Part shown: positions 9,051 to 16,565 of the stretch, piece after piece
How positions within the stretch are numbered: the first letter of the stretch is position 1
Layout of the letters: every line of letters starts with the position of its first letter
Assembly (NCBI RefSeq): GCF_004792685.1
Contig: NZ_SRXT01000002.1
Span: 652,498-716,497, forward strand
DNA from: Sphingomonas gei
GTDB lineage: Bacteria; Pseudomonadota; Alphaproteobacteria; Sphingomonadales; Sphingomonadaceae
Direction of reading: 5' to 3'
Length of the DNA: 64,000 nt
Translations under genes and position numbers: made by a program
The notes under the pieces: generated by a model
Seen by the model: the letters and a program-made list of their open reading frames with translations, nothing else
Told to the model about the DNA's origin: nothing
Database searches by the model: none

Positions 9051-9149
9051 CGCGTTGGCGCCGCGTTGGCGCCGCGTTGGCGCCGCGTTGGCGCCGCGTT
9101 GGCGCCGCGCCGATGCCGCGTAGGTGCCGCGCCACCGCCGCGTAACCGG
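9051..9149. repeat. 11-bp tandem repeat array (CGCGTTGGCGC)
   Basis: Five perfect head-to-tail copies of CGCGTTGGCGC occupy 9051-9105. Four degenerate copies that keep the leading CGCG continue to about 9149. Each junction creates the self-complementary GGCGCC. The units are too short and unspaced to be a CRISPR array. Slippage and copy-number variation between strains are likely. Confidence 0.9.
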
Positions 9150-9230
9150 CGCCTCGGGTCAGGCTAGCTCGGCACGAATGTCATTAAATCAAAGGGTTGC
9201 TGATTTTGACTCGGCGACGAAACTGGAATC

Positions 9231-9257
9231 AAGTCAAGCAAGTCAAGCAAGTCAAGC
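9231..9257. repeat. 9-bp tandem repeat (AAGTCAAGC x3)
   Basis: Three perfect tandem copies of AAGTCAAGC lie 57 bp before the end of the GH105 gene. They are an odd, less GC-rich patch in the convergent intergenic region. No function is apparent. Confidence 0.85.
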
Positions 9258-9313
9258 GGGCGGCTTTCCATGCAGGCGGCAAAGCCGGCTTGCGGGTCGC
9301 GCCGCCCGCAGCA

Positions 9314-10429
9314 TCAGATATAGGTTCGCAGAAACTCGCCCAATGCGCAGATCGCGAGGCTCTGGCCATAAGGCATCGAAGTCAGGCGGATGTCCTTGTA
9401 GAATTGCAGCGTGTCGCCCATCGCGGTGCCGAAGCTGACTTGCTGGAGCTCGCCGCTCGCGTCGATATTGTCGAGCACGCCGCGCACTGCCTTGATCCCC
9501 ACCGCCTCATATTCCCGCGGCAGATAGCCCTTCCGCACCCCCTTCAGGATGCCATAGGCGAAGCCCGCGGTCGCCGACGCTTCGAGGTACGAGGTCGGAT
9601 CCATGATCAGCGTGTGCCAAAGCCCGGTCTCGGCATCCTGCGTCTCGGCTAGCGTCTTGACCTGCGCCGCCAGCGTGTCGACCAGGAATGCCCGGAACGC
9701 ATCGCCCTCGGGCAAATCGAGAATCTCGATGATCTCGGGGATCGCGATCGTCACCCAGCAATTGCCGCGCGCCCAGAGCGCTTCGGCGAAATTATGCCGC
9801 CCGTTGAAATCCCAGCCGTGGAACCAGAGCCCGGTCTTCTTGTCGAACAGATATTTGATGTGGACGAGGAACTGGCGCTTGGCCTCCTCGACATAATGCG
9901 GCCGGTTCAGCAGCAGCCCGATCTTGGCGAGCGGCAGCACCGACATCATCAATGTGTCGTCCCACATCTCGCCGGGATTCTCGTCGTTGAAGACGATGTG
10001 CTGGAAGCCGCCTTCCTCGGTCTTGGGCAGACCGTCGGGCGCCATCAGCCATTCGGCCCAGGTGTCGAGATAGGGCAGGTAACGCGGATCGGGCTCGTGC
10101 TCGTAGAGATAGGCCAGTGTGATGAACGGCGCCATCGTGTTGATGTTCTTGGTCGGCGTGCCTTCGGCGAAGCGATCCTCGAACCATTGCTTGATGATGT
10201 GCAGTGCCTGTTCGTCGCCGGTCTGCTCGTAATAGCGCCACATCCCGAACAGCCCGACGCCATGGGTCCATTCCCAGCCGGCCCAGCCCTTGGTGTCGAT
10301 GACTCGGCCGTCCTCGAGATGGAGCAGGAACTCGCCGGTCTCGTCCTTGATGTTGACCAGATTGTCCATCAGCAGGTCGATCTTGCCGGTGATCGCGCTG
10401 CGCGGGATGTCGTGGGTGAGGGCGGCCAT
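9314..10429 (-). CDS. GH105 unsaturated rhamnogalacturonyl hydrolase (YteR-like)
   Basis: A 371-residue (alpha/alpha)6-barrel enzyme of the GH88/GH105 group. Family segments include WEWTHGVGLFGMWRYYEQTG, NINTMAPFITLAYLYE, the WDDTLMMSVLPLAKIG block and HNFAEALWARGNCWV near the active site. It would remove the terminal unsaturated galacturonate from RG-I oligosaccharides produced by PL11. There is no signal peptide, so it acts in the cytoplasm on imported oligosaccharides. The ATG at 10429 overlaps the GH35 stop in a TAATG junction. It is the last gene of the minus-strand operon. Confidence 0.9.
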   Translation of the reverse strand: MAALTHDIPRSAITGKIDLLMDNLVNIKDETGEFLLHLEDGRVIDTKGWAGWEWTHGVGLFGMWRYYEQTGDEQALHIIKQWFEDRFAEGTPTKNINTMAPFITLAYLYEHEPDPRYLPYLDTWAEWLMAPDGLPKTEEGGFQHIVFNDENPGEMWDDTLMMSVLPLAKIGLLLNRPHYVEEAKRQFLVHIKYLFDKKTGLWFHGWDFNGRHNFAEALWARGNCWVTIAIPEIIEILDLPEGDAFRAFLVDTLAAQVKTLAETQDAETGLWHTLIMDPTSYLEASATAGFAYGILKGVRKGYLPREYEAVGIKAVRGVLDNIDASGELQQVSFGTAMGDTLQFYKDIRLTSMPYGQSLAICALGEFLRTYI

Positions 10430-13401
10430 TAATCTACCTGTTTGAGTTCGGAAGGAGTGGAAGGCGCGGCGACCATGCGGACGCGAATCCCGCCGCGGAC
10501 GTTTCGAAGCGTGACGAGCTTCACTTGTTCCAGCGCGTTACCGCGGACACCGTCGGCTGTCACCGCGAGCGCGATATGGTTGCGGCCGCGATGGTTGAGG
10601 ATGCCCTCGGGGATCGGGAAGACGCGCTGCGGGCCGACATGCGCGATGAACTGGCCCATGTTCCAGCCATTGACGAAGATCAGCACCCGATAGGCGACCG
10701 GCGAACGCGGCTTGCTCCTGTCGCCGAATGCGAGGCCGATCGTCGCGTCCTGACCCTTCGGCACCGCAAGGTCGAAGCCCGCGCGATACCAGAGCGTACC
10801 GGACGGCGCCTGCGATCCCGGAACGGTGCCCGCCTTCCAGCCGCGATCGTCGAAGCCGGGCAAATGCCAGCCGCGGCGCTCTCCGTCGAGACCGCCATTG
10901 TTCGCTACGCCGCGCACCGGATCGGCTAGGTCCTCGCCCCCGGCGCGGCCCTGGATCTTCCAGGCGATCGGCACCGAGAAGCTCGGCCCGGCAACAGGCT
11001 CGACCGAGGCCGAGACGAGCCCGCGCGCTTCCTTGTGGAAGTCGTCGGCGTCCAGATCCCAATTATGGCCGTTGTTGCGCACCATCACCGACAGGACATG
11101 CTCGCCCGGCGCCCGCGCGGCGTCGGGAAGCGCAAAGCTCGGCGCACCGGTGGTGATCGGGCGCGGCAGCCCGGCGGGGATCTCGTCCTGGCCGACCAGA
11201 TTGCCGTCGAGGAACACCTGCACCAGCCCCGCGCCTCCGGCGCCATAATGGAGCCGCAGCCGCTGCGCGTCGGGGGTTCCGCCGAAGCGCCCGCGATACC
11301 AGACATCGCCTTCGTGGAAGCCATAGGCGTCCATCAGCATGTTGGGCTGGCCATCGGCGCGCGCGGTGATGCTCGCATACGGACGGTTGTCGATCTTCGC
11401 CCAGTCCCGGTCGTCATAGCCGGGATTGGCCTCGGGCGAACCCGGCGCGACGCGCCAGTCGGTCAGCGCGGGCAGGGGGAAGTCGGCCGGGCCGGGAAGG
11501 CTGGCGCCAGCGCTCACTTTGACTCCATTCCAGGTGATGTTCCGAACGCTGGCCGGTGCCCAGATTTCGAGCGGCGTCGCCTCGCGGGTGTCGCCGGTGA
11601 GCGCGAGCGAACTGCCCTTGATCTTCGCACTACGCACCAAAGCCGGCCCACGCACCAGCACCTCGCCGACATGCCAGAACCTGGCGCCCGCGGCTTCGTC
11701 GCCGATCAACAGCAGCAGGTCCGGCCGACCGCCACCGCTGATCCGCACACGCGTCAGCCCGCGATGCGCGTAACTGAGCTTGAGGTCGCCCTTGGCCGCA
11801 TCGAACGCCGAAGTCGCGCCGCCTTCGAGCACGGTCACCTTGGGCGCGCTGGCATAGCGCAGCACGGTCTCGCCCGCTTCGCTATCGCGGCCGTAGACCA
11901 GTGCAATGTCGCGCCCGTCCTGCTTGAGAATGGCCTGCAGTTCGGAGGTCGAATAGACCAGCCGCTGCCCACCCAGATTGACCCCCGCGACCAGCCACTT
12001 AGCATCGAACCCGTCGAGCTGCATCGGCAGCGTGTAGCGCCCGTCGGGCAAGTCCGCAGTGAAGCTGAAGCGATCACTGGTCTGGCCGTTAGAGGGCTTG
12101 TGCGTGACGAGCAGGAAGCGCGCGTCGGTCTCGGGGCTCTTGTTGTGATACACCTGCACCTTGTCGCTCGAGATCTGCACCGGCCCCGCCGGCACCATTC
12201 CGGCAAGGTCCGGCACAGCCGCGATCAGCCCGCCGAGCTGCTTGAGCTCCTCGGCCTTGGGCCGCAATTCGCGCGTTTCGGACAGCGCCGCGCCATAATC
12301 ATAGCTGGTGAACACCACCGGCGCCGGCAGCCAGCCCCAGCTCGTGCCGCCATAGCCCATGTAGAAGCTCTGGATATGGATGCCGTTGGCCAGATTGGTG
12401 CCGTAGAACACCCGCTGGAAGCGCTTGCCGCGCTGGATCGCGTTGCATTCGTATCCGCCGTTCGAGCCCCAATAATCGAACCAGCCGCCACCGAACTCGG
12501 CGAGGAAGCCCGGCGTATTGGGCGAGGCCGAAGCGCCGCCCTTGGCGCCACCCGGGCCGTAATAGCCCCAGTCCGGCGCCGCCGAGCCGCGCGTCGGCTT
12601 GCCGTTCACGGTGCAGGTGCCACCGGGATAGCCGTCGAACGCGTACATGTCGTTGGGGCCAGGCACGGTCTTCTCGACCTTGCTATCCTCCGGTACCCAA
12701 TAGCCGTTGCGGCCCTGATCGTTGTGGAACAGCGGCACGGTGATGCCGTCGGCGCGCGCCTTGGCGTAGAGATGGTCCATATAGCGGCGCTGTGCCGGCG
12801 TGGTCAGCGCCAGCTCGTTTTCGATCTGGTGGAGGATGACATTGCCTTGATGGCCCTTGCCGTCGCCGTTGATCTGGTGGCGCGCGATGATCGCATTGAT
12901 CCGGGTCAGCCACTCGTCCGATGCGGCGAGATATTCGGGGTCGTCGGTCCGCGCGCGGCCGCGCTGGTTGACCAGCCATCCGGGGAAGCCGCCCCGGGTC
13001 AGCTCGGCATTCACATAAGGCCCGGCACGAGTGATGACCCACAGGCCTTCTTCCTCGGCCATCGTCAGCAGCCGGTCCACGTCGCGGATGCCGCTGAAAT
13101 CGTAGACGCCTTGTTTGGGGCTGTGGAAGCCCCAGTCGAAATAGAAAGCGACGGTGTTGAACCCGCTCGCCTTCATCTTCTGCAATATATCGCGCCACAG
13201 ATCGGGCGAGGGCAGGCGGAAGGCATGCATCTCGCTCGACCAGATGATCGTGCGCTTGCCGTCGATCATCAGCGAGCGCGCGTCGTACGAGACGCGGCCG
13301 AAGCTCTTGACCGGCGCGCTGAAATTGGCGGTCTGCCGTGCTTCCTGCGCGGCGGCGGGGACGGCGAGCAGCGCGGCGGCGACCACGAGCGCGGCGCGCA
13401 T
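10429..13401 (-). CDS. GH35 beta-galactosidase, multidomain, secreted
   Basis: A 990-residue protein with signal peptide MRAALVVAAALLAVPAAAQ. The GH35 TIM barrel follows: SSEMHAFRLPSPDLWRDIL, the RAGPYVNAELTRGGFPGWL block, acid/base Glu near residue 195 in HQIENELA, and nucleophile Glu near residue 300 in GFLAEFGGGW. Several beta-sandwich domains follow, the last two of jelly-roll type. It probably releases beta-galactose from galactan or arabinogalactan side chains. The ATG at 13401 is chosen because a GGAGGTG Shine-Dalgarno and the signal peptide begin there; the open frame up to 13611 is translated repeat sequence. It is translationally coupled to the following GH105 gene. Confidence 0.9.
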   Translation of the reverse strand: MRAALVVAAALLAVPAAAQEARQTANFSAPVKSFGRVSYDARSLMIDGKRTIIWSSEMHAFRLPSPDLWRDILQKMKASGFNTVAFYFDWGFHSPKQGVYDFSGIRDVDRLLTMAEEEGLWVITRAGPYVNAELTRGGFPGWLVNQRGRARTDDPEYLAASDEWLTRINAIIARHQINGDGKGHQGNVILHQIENELALTTPAQRRYMDHLYAKARADGITVPLFHNDQGRNGYWVPEDSKVEKTVPGPNDMYAFDGYPGGTCTVNGKPTRGSAAPDWGYYGPGGAKGGASASPNTPGFLAEFGGGWFDYWGSNGGYECNAIQRGKRFQRVFYGTNLANGIHIQSFYMGYGGTSWGWLPAPVVFTSYDYGAALSETRELRPKAEELKQLGGLIAAVPDLAGMVPAGPVQISSDKVQVYHNKSPETDARFLLVTHKPSNGQTSDRFSFTADLPDGRYTLPMQLDGFDAKWLVAGVNLGGQRLVYSTSELQAILKQDGRDIALVYGRDSEAGETVLRYASAPKVTVLEGGATSAFDAAKGDLKLSYAHRGLTRVRISGGGRPDLLLLIGDEAAGARFWHVGEVLVRGPALVRSAKIKGSSLALTGDTREATPLEIWAPASVRNITWNGVKVSAGASLPGPADFPLPALTDWRVAPGSPEANPGYDDRDWAKIDNRPYASITARADGQPNMLMDAYGFHEGDVWYRGRFGGTPDAQRLRLHYGAGGAGLVQVFLDGNLVGQDEIPAGLPRPITTGAPSFALPDAARAPGEHVLSVMVRNNGHNWDLDADDFHKEARGLVSASVEPVAGPSFSVPIAWKIQGRAGGEDLADPVRGVANNGGLDGERRGWHLPGFDDRGWKAGTVPGSQAPSGTLWYRAGFDLAVPKGQDATIGLAFGDRSKPRSPVAYRVLIFVNGWNMGQFIAHVGPQRVFPIPEGILNHRGRNHIALAVTADGVRGNALEQVKLVTLRNVRGGIRVRMVAAPSTPSELKQVD

Positions 13402-13412
13402 CACACCTCCCC

Positions 13413-13498
13413 CGTTCGCCCTGAGCTTGTCGAAGGGCGCCGTGCCGCGGGCGCCCGGCATCGTGGAGAGGCGTGCTTCGACAAGCTCAGCACGAACG
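13413..13498. repeat. REP-like inverted repeat with TTCGACAAGCTCAG core
   Basis: Arms at 13413-13438 and 13473-13498 are inverted near-copies containing CTGAGCTTGTCGAAG and CTTCGACAAGCTCAG. This is a dispersed family common in sphingomonad-like genomes; a second copy is at 47339-47421. It lies between rhaM and the GH35 gene and produces a spurious N-terminal extension when translated. Confidence 0.85.
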
Positions 13499-13520
13499 GA
13501 TTTAAGAGCGCGGACTAGGA

Positions 13521-13838
13521 TCATGCTAGGTAAAACACCGGCTCGAGCGCCCATTCCTTCGGCTTGTTGCCCGGTTCGACGTGCATCAGCGGCGCCATGT
13601 AATTCCACCATTTCTGCATCACCGGATGCTTGGAAAGCGTCTCGTGGCTATTGTCGTCGGTGAGCTTGAGCACTGCGAACAACGAGAGCGTCTCCTCGTC
13701 GAGGAAGATCGAATAGTCGCGGATGCCGCTATGGTGGAGCAGTTCGGCGAGCTCGGGCCAAATCGCGTCGTGGCGCGCTTTATATTCGTCCATGGCGCCG
13801 GGCTTCAGCTGCATCCGGAATGCGTGAATCCTCGTCAT
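13521..13838 (-). CDS. rhaM: L-rhamnose mutarotase
   Basis: A 105-residue DUF718/RhaM protein that interconverts alpha- and beta-L-rhamnopyranose. It shows the family features MTRIHAFRMQLKPGAMDEYKARHDAIWPEL, the IRDYSIFLDEETLSLFA strand-helix and the C-terminal HPVMQKWWNYMAPLM helix with the conserved double tryptophan. The ATG at 13838 follows an AGGAGAGGG Shine-Dalgarno; a GTG 15 bp upstream is less likely. It lies in the RG-I operon between GH28 and GH35 genes, feeding the oxidative rhamnose pathway at 22.6-28.3 kb. A perfect TATAAT sits just upstream inside a candidate operator. Confidence 0.93.
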   Translation of the reverse strand: MTRIHAFRMQLKPGAMDEYKARHDAIWPELAELLHHSGIRDYSIFLDEETLSLFAVLKLTDDNSHETLSKHPVMQKWWNYMAPLMHVEPGNKPKEWALEPVFYLA

Positions 13839-13852
13839 GCCCTCTCCTGGCA

Positions 13853-13865
13853 CCCATTATATGGG
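13853..13865. promoter_or_regulatory. Candidate pectin-locus operator overlapping a TATAAT box
   Basis: CCCATTATATGGG has 5-bp inverted arms around TAT. On the minus strand it contains TATAAT 17 nt from the rhaM start codon. It matches CCCATTATTTGGG upstream of PL11 at 12 of 13 positions. Binding here would cover the promoter -10 box. If this is the real -10, the mRNA leader would be only about 11 nt, which is unusually short. Confidence 0.5.
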
Positions 13866-13874
13866 ATTGTAGTG

Positions 13875-13884
13875 CATTATTTGG
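13875..13884. promoter_or_regulatory. Second copy of the operator core upstream of rhaM
   Basis: CATTATTTGG is identical over all 10 bases to the core of the site upstream of PL11. It lies 10 bp beyond the site at 13853-13865, so rhaM would have a tandem pair. Confidence 0.4.
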
Positions 13885-13906
13885 ATAGTCGACGGATGCT
13901 GCTGCG

Positions 13907-15364
13907 TCAAACCGCGTTAGGCCAATATTGCGCATCTTCGGCCCGCGCGTGGGCGTCGTCGAGCAGTACGGGCGGGCGAGGATCGCCACTTTCGCGCGAC
14001 AGCCGCAGTTTGTGGACCCCGAGCCCGATCACGTGCCGCGCCCAGAATCCCCAGGCTGGCGTCGGCCCGAACATGCTCGGCTCGGGATAGGCGTCGGCAA
14101 GCTCCGGTCGGTCCGTCGGCAGGACTTCCGAAAAGCCGCCCCGGAACGACAAATCGATATCGCGCAACTGCACGCATTCGATCAGGTGATTGGGCAGCCC
14201 CGCGAGGATCGCGGCGAAGCGCGGATCGATTCCGGTCGCCTTCAACCCGCGCACTTCGATATTGCGCATCGCCCCGATTTTCGTGCCTTCCGGCCCGCGC
14301 AGCCGCGCGCCGAGGCGAAGGAACAACGGCGCGGTGGTCACCTCCACCATCTCGATATTCTCGGCAAGAACGTCCTCGATCGTCCCGCCGTCGACCGTTT
14401 CGATCGCCAACCCGCGACTGCGCTCGAACTGGCAATTGGCGATGCGAATGCGACGGAAGTCGCCGTTGCTCTCGGTGCCGAGTTTGATCCGCCCGGTGAC
14501 GCGGTCGCGGTCGGGCGACAGCTCCTGGGTTTGCTGGCGCGAGCCGTCAAGCATCGTGCCGAGATCGAAGCCCGAAACGGTGCAGTCGCGGATCGTGATG
14601 TCCTCGCACGACGAACGCCTGCCCAGCCCGAGGCTGGTCTTGAGCACGATGGCGTCGTCATTGGGCGTGTTCACCCGACAGCGCTCGACTCGCGCATTGC
14701 GGACGCAATCCAGGTCGATCCCGTCGCGATTGGTGTCGATGTCGAGGTTGGTGATGCCGAGCCCGTCGACTTCGCTGGCCAAAACCGCGAAATGCCCGCC
14801 CTTGAAAATGCTGAAGCCGTCGAGCTTCACGCGCTTGCAATGTGCCAGCGCGATCGCCTTGTTGCCCATGCCCTGCATCGCCGCATGGCTGCGCTCGAGC
14901 TTGCCGATATCGGCCGCAGGCATTACGGCCATCGATAGCGGACGCTCGCCCGCCTGCTTGCTCCACGGCGTACCGGGACCGTTGCGGGTGAGGCCGAGGC
15001 CGAGGATCCGGCCCTTGCCGACGATCGCGACATCCTCGGCATGCTCGGCCCAGATCAGGCTGTTATGCCAATGGCTATGGCCGAAATCCTGATAGAGCTG
15101 CGGGCCGCGTTCCTCGGGCAGATCATAGCTGCCGAGCGGTCCTTTCTCGGCGGCGATCAGAGTGGCGTCTCGTTCGAGTACCAGCGTCACGCGGCTCTTC
15201 AGGCGAAGCGAGAAGCTGAGATACTTGCCCGGCGGCAGGACGACCATCCCGCCGCCCGCCGCCTCGGCCGCGAGGATCGCGGCATTGATCGCAGGGGAGT
15301 CGAGCGCCACGCCGTCGCCGCGTGCACCGTGATCGCGAACGTCGAAGGTGGCGCCGGTGCGCAT
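13907..15364 (-). CDS. GH28 family glycoside hydrolase (rhamnogalacturonase/exo-polygalacturonase-like), no signal peptide
   Basis: A 485-residue right-handed parallel beta-helix protein. It starts with the pectin-lyase-fold entry DVRDHGARGDGVALDSPAINAAI and carries the GH28 core as NRDGIDLDC (catalytic Asp region) and NTPNDDAIVLK. The later RIKLGTESNG block corresponds to the substrate-binding RIK motif. The usual HG dipeptide region reads FDLGTMLDG, so one canonical catalytic position is replaced. No signal peptide is present, suggesting action on imported RG oligosaccharides. Its ATG at 15364 directly abuts the acetylesterase stop at 15365, so the pair is coupled. The precise glycosidic bond cannot be read from sequence. 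Confidence 0.83.
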   Translation of the reverse strand: MRTGATFDVRDHGARGDGVALDSPAINAAILAAEAAGGGMVVLPPGKYLSFSLRLKSRVTLVLERDATLIAAEKGPLGSYDLPEERGPQLYQDFGHSHWHNSLIWAEHAEDVAIVGKGRILGLGLTRNGPGTPWSKQAGERPLSMAVMPAADIGKLERSHAAMQGMGNKAIALAHCKRVKLDGFSIFKGGHFAVLASEVDGLGITNLDIDTNRDGIDLDCVRNARVERCRVNTPNDDAIVLKTSLGLGRRSSCEDITIRDCTVSGFDLGTMLDGSRQQTQELSPDRDRVTGRIKLGTESNGDFRRIRIANCQFERSRGLAIETVDGGTIEDVLAENIEMVEVTTAPLFLRLGARLRGPEGTKIGAMRNIEVRGLKATGIDPRFAAILAGLPNHLIECVQLRDIDLSFRGGFSEVLPTDRPELADAYPEPSMFGPTPAWGFWARHVIGLGVHKLRLSRESGDPRPPVLLDDAHARAEDAQYWPNAV

Positions 15365-16561
15365 TCAGTTCCTTGCCGGCCGAACGTCGCTCTCGGCGAG
15401 GCTCGTTGCGATCAGGCCTTCGGCGAGATCCGGGTTCGCTGCGTCGAAACGCCGCGCCGCGGGCTTGAGATGCGCCGCCAGCGCCGGCACCTTCGCGGCG
15501 ATCTCGGCCGCGACTGCGCGGGCGAGGAACCATGCGCCGGGATTATTATGATGCGTCCGGTCCTTGCCGCCGTCGTTGAACAGCTTCGCGGCCTCGGTCT
15601 CGCCGAGTGCCTCGTACAAGGTGACCGTCCGCTCCTGCAGGTCGAGCACCGGCAAATTCTCCTCGCGCGCAACCTTGCGCACCGCCTCGCCATATTCGGC
15701 CAGCGTCCGCCGCACCTTGCCGCCCTCGTAATTGCGCCGCTCGGGCGACGTCACCAGCACCGGATACGCCCCGCACCGCCGCGCCTCGGCGACATAGGTG
15801 CGCAGCCAGGCGGGGTAGGTGATTGCGGGATCGGCATAGGTCTGCGGCCAGTTCGTCTTCTGATCGTTATGCCCGAACTGGATCAGCAACCAGTCGCCGG
15901 CCTTGATCTGCGACAGCAATTTGTCCAGCCGCAATTCGGTGACGAACGACTTCAACGTCTCGCCCGATTCCGCATGGTTTGCGACCGCCACGTCCGGACC
16001 GAATAAGGCCGGCAGCATCTGGCCCCAGCTCGCGGCCGGCTCCGAACGTTGGTCGGTCACCGTCGAATCGCCGGTGAGGAATATCGTCGGCAGCTCGACC
16101 CGCTCGATATCGATCGAAGCGACGCGCGGGTCGCCAAGGAATTCGAGCGTGAGCTTGTCGTCCCACGTGTAGCTCCCCGCCTCACGGCTCTTGAGCTTCA
16201 CCCGGCTTCCACCCGGCGCATTGGCGGGGGGCGGAGCGAGTTGGGCGTTGCGGACATTCACGACGAAGCTCGCGGTGACGTATTGGCCCGGCTTCGTGGT
16301 GATGTCGCGCAGCATTAGCCGGCGCGATTCGGCTTTTACCGTCACCCGTCCGCCGAGACGGACGGTCACCCGATAATTGCCCTCGGGCACCGCGGCGGAG
16401 AACAGGAATTCCTTGCCGCGCCGCTGGGGCTCGTAACCGTACCCGCCCGCTTCGAACGCCTTGTCCGCCGCCACGGAGACGCGCCCACTGGCGCGCTTCG
16501 GCGGTTCCAGGTCGAAGCGCAGCACCGTGCTCGTCGCCATCAGCATCGCGGCCAGCAGCAT
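15365..16561 (-). CDS. CE12 rhamnogalacturonan acetylesterase with N-terminal beta-sandwich domain
   Basis: A 398-residue protein with two parts: an N-terminal domain of about 140 residues (KAFEAGGYGYEP, a carbohydrate-binding-like beta sandwich common in these esterases) and a SGNH hydrolase domain. SGNH blocks are FLTGDSTV (nucleophile Ser), the ESGE block, QFGHNDQK (Asn) and DRTHHN (Asp/His). It removes acetyl groups from RG-I galacturonate, making the backbone accessible to PL11. The ATG at 16561 starts a short hydrophobic N-terminus (MLLAAMLMATSTV) just after the PL11 stop; an upstream GTG at 16654 would overlap PL11. Periplasmic location is likely but the signal is short. Confidence 0.85.
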   Translation of the reverse strand: MLLAAMLMATSTVLRFDLEPPKRASGRVSVAADKAFEAGGYGYEPQRRGKEFLFSAAVPEGNYRVTVRLGGRVTVKAESRRLMLRDITTKPGQYVTASFVVNVRNAQLAPPPANAPGGSRVKLKSREAGSYTWDDKLTLEFLGDPRVASIDIERVELPTIFLTGDSTVTDQRSEPAASWGQMLPALFGPDVAVANHAESGETLKSFVTELRLDKLLSQIKAGDWLLIQFGHNDQKTNWPQTYADPAITYPAWLRTYVAEARRCGAYPVLVTSPERRNYEGGKVRRTLAEYGEAVRKVAREENLPVLDLQERTVTLYEALGETEAAKLFNDGGKDRTHHNNPGAWFLARAVAAEIAAKVPALAAHLKPAARRFDAANPDLAEGLIATSLAESDVRPARN

Positions 16562-16565
16562 CGTC

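Larger units (their letters stand above)
8924..9313. other. 390-bp non-coding region with two tandem repeat blocks
   Basis: This convergent intergenic stretch between the GH2 gene and the GH105 gene shows no convincing gene. It contains an 11-bp tandem repeat block (9051-9149) and a 9-bp repeat block (9231-9257). No clear intrinsic terminator with a T-tract is seen. Confidence 0.7.

Noticed and set aside
9051..9149. CRISPR array
   Set aside because: Units are 11 bp with no spacers and there are no cas genes.
13402..13611. A 70-residue N-terminal extension of the GH35 protein
   Set aside because: It is the translation of a REP-like repeat; the ATG at 13401 has a good Shine-Dalgarno and starts a signal peptide.
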